Source of the DNA: JAFGQE01 sp046484775
GTDB lineage: Bacteria > Bacillota > Clostridia > DUPQ01
NCBI GenBank assembly: GCA_046484775.1
Contig: JAWOIG010000013.1
Location: forward strand, 1-18,910
Direction of reading: 5' to 3'
DNA: 18,910 nucleotides
Part shown: in pieces, positions 1-7,024 of the stretch
How positions within the stretch are numbered: position 1 is the first letter of the stretch
How the letters are laid out: each line of letters starts with the position of its first letter
Notes under the pieces: generated by a model
Told to the model about the DNA's origin: nothing
Database searches by the model: none
Seen by the model: the letters and a program-made list of their open reading frames with translations, nothing else
Position numbers and translations under genes: made by a program

Positions 1-1
1 T

Positions 2-259
2 TCAGCTACAAATTCCCAGAATTTTTATTCAACGGAATACGGACAATACAGGGATGTGATTGAAAATATATATAAAAAGGTAAATGATGCGCTTGGTCCG
101 GTAAGGGATGCCGGATGGATAGGCAGGGATCTGCCGGATGAGGGAATAGCGGTGAATTCATATTCAGATGGAACGAATATTTACATTAACCATACTGAAA
201 ATGACTATGAATATAATGACATGGTGATCAAGGCGATGTCGTATATGGTGGTGAGGTAA
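2..259 (+). CDS. C-terminal fragment of a probable DUF5696-like protein
   Basis: The reading frame is open from the left edge and stops at TAA 257-259, so only the last 85 residues of a larger protein are visible. The final part (GTNIYINHTENDYEYND, then a hydrophobic end MSYMVV) resembles, from memory, the end of DUF5696 proteins, large glycosidase-like proteins often encoded beside CUT1 sugar importers. That assignment rests on one short motif plus the neighbouring permeases and is not secure. Only three bases separate its stop from the next start, so it belongs to the same operon. An alternative is the end of another carbohydrate-acting protein. No catalytic region is visible. Confidence 0.5.
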   Translation, partial: SATNSQNFYSTEYGQYRDVIENIYKKVNDALGPVRDAGWIGRDLPDEGIAVNSYSDGTNIYINHTENDYEYNDMVIKAMSYMVVR

Positions 260-262
260 AAA

Positions 263-1141
263 TTGATAAGATTACGCAAGGATAGGACAAAAACAAAGCT
301 GGACAATATTCTCGGATACTCTTTTATGCTGCCCTGGATAATCGGGTTTTTGGTATTTACGGCACTGCCGTTTTTCTACACTATATATCTGAGCATGTTT
401 GACGTTGAATTTACGGTTCGCGGATGGGAACTCACATGGAACAGTTTCGACAATTATGCCATAGCCTTTCTGAGGAACACTGAATTCGTGCCCGCTTTGA
501 TAGACTTCATCATATACTTGGTTTCCTATGTGCCGGTGATTATAGTCATATCATTTATACTTGCCTGGATGCTTAATCAAAAAATCAGATTCAGGGCAGG
601 CTTTAGATTGATTTATTTCCTGCCTGTCATAATAATGTCGGGATCAGTGATGCAGCAGCTTATGGACACGGGCAATACCAGCTTTGGTTCGATACAAGGG
701 TCGCTGATTTACAAGATGATATTGAATTACAGTGTTTTTCTGGCGCAGGCCATGGACTACATATTTGAAAATTTTACAATGGTCCTTTGGTTTACAGGCA
801 TACCGATCATACTTATGATCAGCGGCCTCAGCAAAATAAATTACAGTCTTTATGAAGCCGCAAAGATAGACGGAGCCTCGGCATGGCAGGCGCTTTGGAA
901 GATAACATTGCCGCACATGAAACATTTCATGCTTGTTGCAACGATTTTTACAATTGTTCAGCTTGGCATGTACAGCCTCAACCCCTTGTACCAGATAATA
1001 AGAAACGCCATATACAACACGGCGGCAGGACTTGGACTGGCCTCTTCCTTTGCCTGGATATATTCGATTGTGGTCCTGCTGGTAGTATTGATTGCGTTTT
1101 TGGTTTTCAAGGACAGGAAAGGAAGGAAATCCTATGAGTAA
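263..1141 (+). CDS. ABC sugar transporter permease, MalF/UgpA-like (CUT1)
   Basis: This is one of two inner-membrane subunits of an ABC importer for oligosaccharides, 292 residues, a usual family length. Hydrophobic segments lie near residues 18-45, 78-104, 112-130, 172-190, 222-240 and 258-282. The cytoplasmic EAA loop that docks the ATPase is at about 198-217 (EAAKIDGASAWQALWKITLP). The start is TTG at 263, chosen because GGTGAGG at 250-256 sits six bases upstream and no ATG lies near. The gene overlaps the next permease by eight bases, so the two are probably translationally coupled. Neither an ATPase nor a substrate-binding protein is in the window. CUT1 systems often share an MsmK-type ATPase encoded elsewhere, and the binding protein is probably upstream. 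Context suggests beta-glucan oligosaccharides as cargo, by inference only. Confidence 0.93.
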   Translation: MIRLRKDRTKTKLDNILGYSFMLPWIIGFLVFTALPFFYTIYLSMFDVEFTVRGWELTWNSFDNYAIAFLRNTEFVPALIDFIIYLVSYVPVIIVISFILAWMLNQKIRFRAGFRLIYFLPVIIMSGSVMQQLMDTGNTSFGSIQGSLIYKMILNYSVFLAQAMDYIFENFTMVLWFTGIPIILMISGLSKINYSLYEAAKIDGASAWQALWKITLPHMKHFMLVATIFTIVQLGMYSLNPLYQIIRNAIYNTAAGLGLASSFAWIYSIVVLLVVLIAFLVFKDRKGRKSYE

Positions 1142-2090
1142 AATAAAATTCAATCCCGATAAAATCAGACGCCGGCTCCTGGGACAGGGCGTTAAGGATG
1201 GGTTTTTGTATAAACTTATAATATATGCGGTTCTTATATCTGTAAGCTATGTGTTTTTATACCCCCTGTTTAAAATGATCTCCATGACATTCATGGACAA
1301 GGCGGACATAATTGATCCCGAGGTACTTTGGGTTCCATCAAAGCTGGCATTCAGCAATCTGAAGGTCGCTTTCTATGTACTTGATTTTCCAAAGACATTT
1401 TTAAGCACGCTGGGTTTTTCAACTCTTCTGGCAGCCCTTCAAACCCTGGTTACTTCAATGGCGGGGTATTCGCTTGCAAGGCATAAATTCAAGTATAAAA
1501 ACATGTGGTTTGTATTTATTCTGATGGCATTTGTGGTTCCTCTTCCAATCATAATAATACCCAGAATCATGATGTTTGTGTACCTTCAGGAAGCAACGGC
1601 AATCCAGATGATAGGGACAATAAAACCTCAGTTGCTAATGACCATGCTGGGACAGGGCATAAACTCAACGATTGCAATACTGATATTCTATAATTTTTTC
1701 AAGATGATACCATATTCGCTTGATGAAGCCGCCCAGGTGGACGGCGCTTCATCCTTAAAAGTTTTTTACCATATAATACTGAAGATGTCCGTTGCCGCGG
1801 TAATAATCGTGTTCCTGTTTTCTTTTGTCTGGGTTTGGAATGAAACCTATCTTGCGAGCAACTTTGCAAGGTCGGGAATAAGCCTGATGAGCATAAGGCT
1901 CGGGGGATTTGAATCGGAATTCAGCAGAATGGGAAGCCAGATACCGGGGCAGGCAGGTGAGGCGAGAATCAATGAAGCGTATAAGATGGCCGGGACATTC
2001 CTGAGCATGATTCCGCTGCTCATTCTGTACCTGATTGCGCAAAAGCATTTCATTCAGGGCATTGAAAACACAGGAATAAAGGGGGAATGA
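1134..2090 (+). CDS. ABC sugar transporter permease, MalG/UgpE-like (CUT1)
   Basis: This is the second membrane subunit of the same importer, 318 residues. An upstream in-frame ATG exists at 1092, but the start at 1134 is preferred: GGAAGG at 1121-1126 is seven bases away, and the protein then begins MSKIKFNPDK with a short basic cytoplasmic end. Hydrophobic segments lie near 26-50, 88-112, 124-150, 178-192, 218-236 and 286-306. The EAA loop is at about 198-217 (DEAAQVDGASSLKVFYHIIL). It overlaps the preceding gene by eight bases and the following GH16 gene by one base, which links import directly to the hydrolases. It should form a heterodimer with the preceding permease. Confidence 0.93.
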   Translation: MSKIKFNPDKIRRRLLGQGVKDGFLYKLIIYAVLISVSYVFLYPLFKMISMTFMDKADIIDPEVLWVPSKLAFSNLKVAFYVLDFPKTFLSTLGFSTLLAALQTLVTSMAGYSLARHKFKYKNMWFVFILMAFVVPLPIIIIPRIMMFVYLQEATAIQMIGTIKPQLLMTMLGQGINSTIAILIFYNFFKMIPYSLDEAAQVDGASSLKVFYHIILKMSVAAVIIVFLFSFVWVWNETYLASNFARSGISLMSIRLGGFESEFSRMGSQIPGQAGEARINEAYKMAGTFLSMIPLLILYLIAQKHFIQGIENTGIKGE

Positions 2091-3019
2091 TGAAAAAATA
2101 TTTTGTTTTACTGGTTTTCATACTTTTTCTTTCCGGATGCTCTCTATCTGAACCGGTTACGGAAAACAGCGGATCACCTCTCCCGGAAACAAGCGGCGAC
2201 GTTGTTGAAGAACCTGATGAAGACTGCAAGGGAACCGGGTATGAGTATGATGAGGAAAACCTGACATACAGGCTTGTATGGTCGGATGAGTTCGATTATG
2301 AAGGTCTTCCCGATGAAAGCAAATGGGGTTATGACGTCGGCGGCGAGGGATGGGGAAACCGTGAACTGCAGTATTATACCGCTGACAAAAACGCTTATGT
2401 CAAAGACGGCTTCCTGACCATAACGGCTAGAAAAGAAGAATACTCGGGAAATGAGTATACATCCGCAAGGCTTGTAACAAAACGCAAAGGTCAATGGCTT
2501 TATGGAAAAATTGAAATCAGTGCGAAGCTCCCATCCGGGAGAGGAACATGGCCGGCGATATGGATGCTCCCGGCCCGCTCTGTTTACGGAGGATGGCCGC
2601 GTTCGGGTGAAATAGACATAATGGAGCACGTTGGATTTGCCCAGGGTCAAATCCACGGAACGATACATACCGATGCATACAATCACATGGATGGCACGCA
2701 GATAGGAAAAAGCATTACCAGGGATGATGCCTCCGAGGTGTTCCACAAGTATTCGATTGAATGGCTTCCCGACAAGATAAAATTCATGGTGGACGACAAA
2801 CTGTATTTCATTTTTAAACCGGCAAATTTGATTAATTGCCCGTCTGATGAAGAATGGCCCTTTGACCGGGAGTTTTATTTGATAATGAATATAGCTATAG
2901 GCGGAAACTGGGGAGGCGCACAGGGAGTGGATGATTCAATATTCCCACAGGAACTGACGATTGATTATGTGCGTGTATATCAGGCGGATGAATTCAGCCT
3001 GCTGGACGAAGGAGAATGA
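2090..3019 (+). CDS. Surface lipoprotein endo-beta-1,3-glucanase, GH16 (laminarinase type)
   Basis: This is a secreted, lipid-anchored endo-glucanase of 309 residues from the start used here. The end MKKYFVLLVFILFLSGC is a lipoprotein signal peptide with lipobox LSGC and Cys17, followed by an acidic, Ser/Pro-rich linker to about residue 48. The GH16 domain fills the rest. The retaining active-site motif EIDIME has nucleophile Glu174, Asp176 and acid/base Glu179. Other laminarinase hallmarks are WSDEF, GWGNRELQYYT, GTWPAIWMLP and IHGTIHT. ATG 2090 is preferred over ATG 2087 because the G-rich RBS at 2081-2085 is only one base from 2087. The likely role is to cut long beta-1,3-glucan (or mixed-linkage glucan) at the cell surface into oligosaccharides for the ABC importer. 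The exact linkage cannot be read from sequence. Confidence 0.93.
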   Translation: MKKYFVLLVFILFLSGCSLSEPVTENSGSPLPETSGDVVEEPDEDCKGTGYEYDEENLTYRLVWSDEFDYEGLPDESKWGYDVGGEGWGNRELQYYTADKNAYVKDGFLTITARKEEYSGNEYTSARLVTKRKGQWLYGKIEISAKLPSGRGTWPAIWMLPARSVYGGWPRSGEIDIMEHVGFAQGQIHGTIHTDAYNHMDGTQIGKSITRDDASEVFHKYSIEWLPDKIKFMVDDKLYFIFKPANLINCPSDEEWPFDREFYLIMNIAIGGNWGGAQGVDDSIFPQELTIDYVRVYQADEFSLLDEGE

Positions 3020-3020
3020 T

Positions 3021-3827
3021 ATGGAAACAAAAAACATTAATACGGGAGACGATGGGTTGCCCGGGCATTACTATGATGAGAACAATCTTGATTACGTTTT
3101 GGTATGGTCCGACGAATTCGATTATGAGGGAAAACCGGATGAGTCAAAATGGGACTATGATGTAGGGGTTCATTTCAATGATGAGCTGCAATATTATACC
3201 CGCGGAGAGAATGCCGAGGTAATCGGCGGACAACTGGTTATATCCGCCAGGAAAGAAAAAAGCCATGGTTATGAGTATACATCATCAAGGCTTGTGACCA
3301 GGGGCAAAGGAGACTGGCTGTATGGGAAAATTGAAGTCAGTGCAAAATTGCCATACGGAACGGGAACATGGCCGGCGATCTGGATGCTTCCGACGGAGTC
3401 ATACTATGGAAGGTGGCCTGCATCAGGTGAATTAGACATAATGGAGCATGTGGGATGCAATCAGGACCAGATTCACTTTTCAGCGCACACCCTGGATTTT
3501 AATCACACAAAACTAACCGAGATCACTGAATATTTGCATATTGACGATGTGTCGGGCAAATTCCACAAATACTCCCTGGAGTGGCTGCCGGATAAGCTAA
3601 AGTTCATGGTTGACGATAAGGTGCACTTGGTATACAAGCGGCCAAAAAGCATGGATTCACCGCAATTCGGGCAATGGCCGTTTGACAGAAGATTCCATTT
3701 GGTTCTCAACGTTGCCGTCGGTGGGTTCTGGGGAGGGAAAAATGGCATTGACGATACGATTTTTCCCCAGCAAATGACAGTGGATTATGTAAGGGTATAT
3801 CAAGCCGCGGAACTTGTGAAAAGGTAA
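3021..3827 (+). CDS. Cytoplasmic GH16 beta-glucanase, paralogue of the preceding gene
   Basis: This is a 268-residue GH16 enzyme with no signal peptide, so it is predicted to be cytoplasmic. The frame is open upstream to 2961, but ATG 3021 is chosen because GAAGGAG at 3008-3014 sits just before it. The protein aligns with the preceding lipoprotein end to end (shared WSDEFDYEG, PDESKW, WLYGKIE, GTWPAIWMLP, DYVRVYQA), by eye more than half identical, indicating a tandem duplication. The catalytic motif ELDIME is intact (Glu137, Asp139, Glu142). Two conserved binding regions differ: GWGNRELQYYT is shortened to HFNDELQYYT, and IHGTIHT becomes IHFSAHT. It probably trims imported oligosaccharides before phosphorolysis. 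An altered chain-length or linkage preference is inference. Confidence 0.9.
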   Translation: METKNINTGDDGLPGHYYDENNLDYVLVWSDEFDYEGKPDESKWDYDVGVHFNDELQYYTRGENAEVIGGQLVISARKEKSHGYEYTSSRLVTRGKGDWLYGKIEVSAKLPYGTGTWPAIWMLPTESYYGRWPASGELDIMEHVGCNQDQIHFSAHTLDFNHTKLTEITEYLHIDDVSGKFHKYSLEWLPDKLKFMVDDKVHLVYKRPKSMDSPQFGQWPFDRRFHLVLNVAVGGFWGGKNGIDDTIFPQQMTVDYVRVYQAAELVKR

Positions 3828-3832
3828 TTGAA

Positions 3833-6800
3833 ATGAAAAAGAAAGACTATTTTTTGGAAGGTAATATTTTTGTCATAGAAAATTATGACAAACAGAAACC
3901 GTTTGCCAGTTTTTTGCCGGGGATTGCCGGCAGAAACGGCATACCGATATGGGCATACTATACCAACAGGGGGCAGGGGATTGCGGGTTTCGGAGTTGAG
4001 AACAAGGATGGGGCCATTCTTGACTTCGTACCTGCAAACAAGGCCTATAAAAGAACCGAGACCGAGGGATTTCGAACCTTCATAAAAAAGGATAATGAAG
4101 TCCATGAAATATTTTCATCAAATACAAGGGATGACGTCAACAGGAGAATGAAGATTGAGGTCAATGCCGTCAGCTTTACGGAAGAAAACATGACTTTGGG
4201 ATTAAAGCTTTGTGTAAGGTATTTTACAGTGACTGATGAAAAATATCCCGGTCTTGTAAGAAATGTACGGGTAACGCCTCTTCCGGGTTTTTCAGGTGAT
4301 ATTCAGATACTGGATGGACTGATGACCCTGTGGCCGTATGGAAACAGTGATTTTGCAATCAAGAGCATGTCAAATCTGTCAGTGGCATGGTTTGAATCGT
4401 ATATGACGGAAAATGACATTCCGTTTTTCAGAAACCGGTCAACCACATCTGATTCAGCGGAAGTCGGACCAATTGAGGCGGGGCATTTTTTGGCGGCGTT
4501 TACAAACAAGCAAACCGGCATCATGCCCATCATATACGATCCTGTGGTTATATTCGGTTCCAATTCAGCTCTTACAAGAGCAGCGGAGTTTGAGAAGAAT
4601 GATTTGGTTCAGCTTCTGGGGAAAAAGCAATACAGTGAAAACAAAATCCCCTGTGCATACGCCGCATATGAGGGCCCTGTCGGTGAAGAGCTGGTTATTT
4701 CAAGTATAATCGGCAGGATGAGCAGCATCGGGATTTTGCAAAAGAGTGCCGGAAATTTTTCAATGAGCTATATACGCGATCTTGAATCCAGGGCGCAAAG
4801 GCTGGGAGAGGAACTGACTTCACCGGTAAACGGCAAGACCGCTTTCCCTGAATTCGATGCATATGTCATGCAAAGTTTCATGGACAATCTGCTCAGGGGC
4901 GGTTATCCGCTTGTATTCGAAGGATTGAACGGCTCCATGGTTTACCATATATACTCCAGGATACACGGCGACATGGAAAGGGAGTACAACTATTTCGTTG
5001 TTGAACCTGCATATTTTTCACAGGGCATCGGCTCATTCAGGGACGTAAACCAGAACAGAAGGAATGATATTTATTTCGTTAAAGAAGCAGGTTTGTTCAA
5101 CATAATGCTTTTCATGGAATTAATACAGATGGACGGGCAGAATCCATTGTCAGTCCAGGGAAGCAAATTCAGAGTAGCAAAAGAAGACATACCCATGCTT
5201 TTGGAGTATCTTTCAGGCGGGAAAAAAAGAATTGAAAATCTGCTGAATGACGAATTCACTCCGGGGATGCTTCTTAGAACAATGGATGATTATGACCTTA
5301 AGCTTACGATTGACAGTGATGAATTCCTGAACAGGGTAATGGAAAGATCGGAGCAGGTTGTAAAGGCATCATTTGGACATGGCTACTGGATGGATCACTG
5401 GACATATAATATGGACCTGGTTGACAATTATCTGAATATCTATCCCGACGGTTTCAACGATTTGATGTTTGAACGCGGATTCAGGTACTTCGTAAGTCCC
5501 GTCAGGGTGCTTCCCAGGGATGACAAGTATGTAATCAACAGAGCCGGAAAAGTAAGGCAGTACGATGCCGTTATCAAAGACGAGGAGAGAATCCATAAAC
5601 TTGGAATTGAACCGGGCGAAACGAACTGGCACAAGGCCATTGATGGCAAGGTCCTCAAGACCAGTCTTTATGTCAAGTTGCTGACGCTTTTATTGAATAA
5701 AATTGCAAACCTCGACCAATCCGGTATCGGAATCATGATGAATACTGATAAACCCGGCTGGAACGATTCGATGAATGGGCTTCCGGGCTTGTTTGGCTCG
5801 GGTACAAGCGAGACCATTGAACTCAAAAGGATTGTCAATATTCTTTTAAAGGCTTCGGAAAAGGAGGCTGCTATACTGATCCCAAAGGAAGTGTACGATT
5901 TCTATACCGGTTACAAAACGATTCTTGCGAAAAATCTGGAGGGTAAATTCGACGACCTGGAAATGTATGAAAATGCGCAAGGATTAAAGGAAGCTTTCGA
6001 TATAATGATCAGCAAGGAAATTTCGGGCACAGGTGTGACTCTTGATGTGTCGTCATTCAAAGCCTTTCTTTGCGATGCCGCCAGAAAGATTGACGTTGCG
6101 ATCGACAAGGCCCTGGAGCTGGGAAACGGCATTCCGTCGAGTTATCTTGTGCATGATGCGGTTGATTTTCAGATAATTGACGGAAAGCACCATCCTGTCA
6201 ACAGGATGCAGAATGTCATCGTACACAAATGGAAATCCAGGGTCCTGCCGCTGTACCTGGAAGCGCCCGCAAGATACCTTAAGCATCTGAACGACGCGGA
6301 AAAGGCGAGGACCCTGTATGAAAAGGTTCTGGATAGCGGTTTGTATGACCGGAAGTTGAAAATGTATCTTACGTCCGAATCACTCGAGGAAGAAACTTTT
6401 GAGATAGGCCGTGCCAGGGCATTCTCTGCCGGATGGCTTGAGCGGGAGTCGGTTTTCATGCATATGGAGTACAAATATCTCATCGGAATGCTGAAGAGCG
6501 GTTTGATAAATGAATTTTTTGAAGCTATAAAAACAGCGCTTCCACCTTTCATGAACCCGGCTGTATACGGCAGGAGCACCCTTGAAAATTCTTCGTTCAT
6601 TGCTTCGTCAAGAAATCCTGATCCTTCCAATCACGGAAGGGGTTTTGTTTCCAGACTTACCGGCACAACGGCAGAAATGATTTCGATCTGGCTTCTGATG
6701 ATGATGGGACCGGGAATTTTCAGCATGGATGACGGCAGGCTTGTTTTCCGCCTGAGACCCGTTCTGCCCTCTTCCTTCTTTGATGAAAACAATGAGGTCA

Positions 6801-7003
6801 GGTGCAGGATATTTGAGAGAACGGAAATCATATATAAAAACCCAGGGAGAAAAAACACATTTGGATCAAAAGCCGTTTCTGTCAAAAGATACATACTTCA
6901 TTTATATGACGGTACAACCAGAACCCTGGAAGAGGTAACGGGCGAAGATGCAATGAGGATAAGAAATGGCGAAATAAAGATCATTGAAGCGGAGCTGCTT
7001 TAG
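3833..7003 (+). CDS. Probable beta-1,3-glucan (oligosaccharide) phosphorylase, GH161/GH149-like
   Basis: This is a 1056-residue cytoplasmic inverting phosphorylase with the GH94-clan plan: an N-terminal beta domain (GIPIWAYYTNRGQG at 36-49, a typical opening) and an (alpha/alpha)6 barrel. Residues that line up with GH94 active sites are RDVNQNRRND at 403-412 (matching YRDxxQD of GH94), KPGWNDSMNG at 640-649 with candidate catalytic Asp645 (matching GDWND), His877 in ESVFMHMEYKY, and RLTGTTAE at 941-948 (matching the phosphate-binding TGS loop). The length of just over 1000 residues and the GH16/GH94 neighbours fit GH161, or less likely GH149, enzymes that use phosphate to release glucose 1-phosphate from beta-1,3-glucan oligosaccharides. 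AAGG at 3821-3824 supports the start. Substrate is inferred; the phosphorylase fold is well supported. Confidence 0.8.
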   Translation: MKKKDYFLEGNIFVIENYDKQKPFASFLPGIAGRNGIPIWAYYTNRGQGIAGFGVENKDGAILDFVPANKAYKRTETEGFRTFIKKDNEVHEIFSSNTRDDVNRRMKIEVNAVSFTEENMTLGLKLCVRYFTVTDEKYPGLVRNVRVTPLPGFSGDIQILDGLMTLWPYGNSDFAIKSMSNLSVAWFESYMTENDIPFFRNRSTTSDSAEVGPIEAGHFLAAFTNKQTGIMPIIYDPVVIFGSNSALTRAAEFEKNDLVQLLGKKQYSENKIPCAYAAYEGPVGEELVISSIIGRMSSIGILQKSAGNFSMSYIRDLESRAQRLGEELTSPVNGKTAFPEFDAYVMQSFMDNLLRGGYPLVFEGLNGSMVYHIYSRIHGDMEREYNYFVVEPAYFSQGIGSFRDVNQNRRNDIYFVKEAGLFNIMLFMELIQMDGQNPLSVQGSKFRVAKEDIPMLLEYLSGGKKRIENLLNDEFTPGMLLRTMDDYDLKLTIDSDEFLNRVMERSEQVVKASFGHGYWMDHWTYNMDLVDNYLNIYPDGFNDLMFERGFRYFVSPVRVLPRDDKYVINRAGKVRQYDAVIKDEERIHKLGIEPGETNWHKAIDGKVLKTSLYVKLLTLLLNKIANLDQSGIGIMMNTDKPGWNDSMNGLPGLFGSGTSETIELKRIVNILLKASEKEAAILIPKEVYDFYTGYKTILAKNLEGKFDDLEMYENAQGLKEAFDIMISKEISGTGVTLDVSSFKAFLCDAARKIDVAIDKALELGNGIPSSYLVHDAVDFQIIDGKHHPVNRMQNVIVHKWKSRVLPLYLEAPARYLKHLNDAEKARTLYEKVLDSGLYDRKLKMYLTSESLEEETFEIGRARAFSAGWLERESVFMHMEYKYLIGMLKSGLINEFFEAIKTALPPFMNPAVYGRSTLENSSFIASSRNPDPSNHGRGFVSRLTGTTAEMISIWLLMMMGPGIFSMDDGRLVFRLRPVLPSSFFDENNEVRCRIFERTEIIYKNPGRKNTFGSKAVSVKRYILHLYDGTTRTLEEVTGEDAMRIRNGEIKIIEAELL

Positions 7004-7024
7004 GATAAAAGATAGGATAATAAA

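Noticed and set aside
1092..1133. Upstream ATG start for the second permease
   Set aside because: The extension overlaps deep into the first permease and lacks an RBS, whereas ATG 1134 has GGAAGG at the right distance.
644..1153. A 169-codon minus-strand open frame
   Set aside because: It is antisense to the first permease, whose EAA loop and membrane segments are clear. The translated product is Cys/Tyr/His-rich and featureless.
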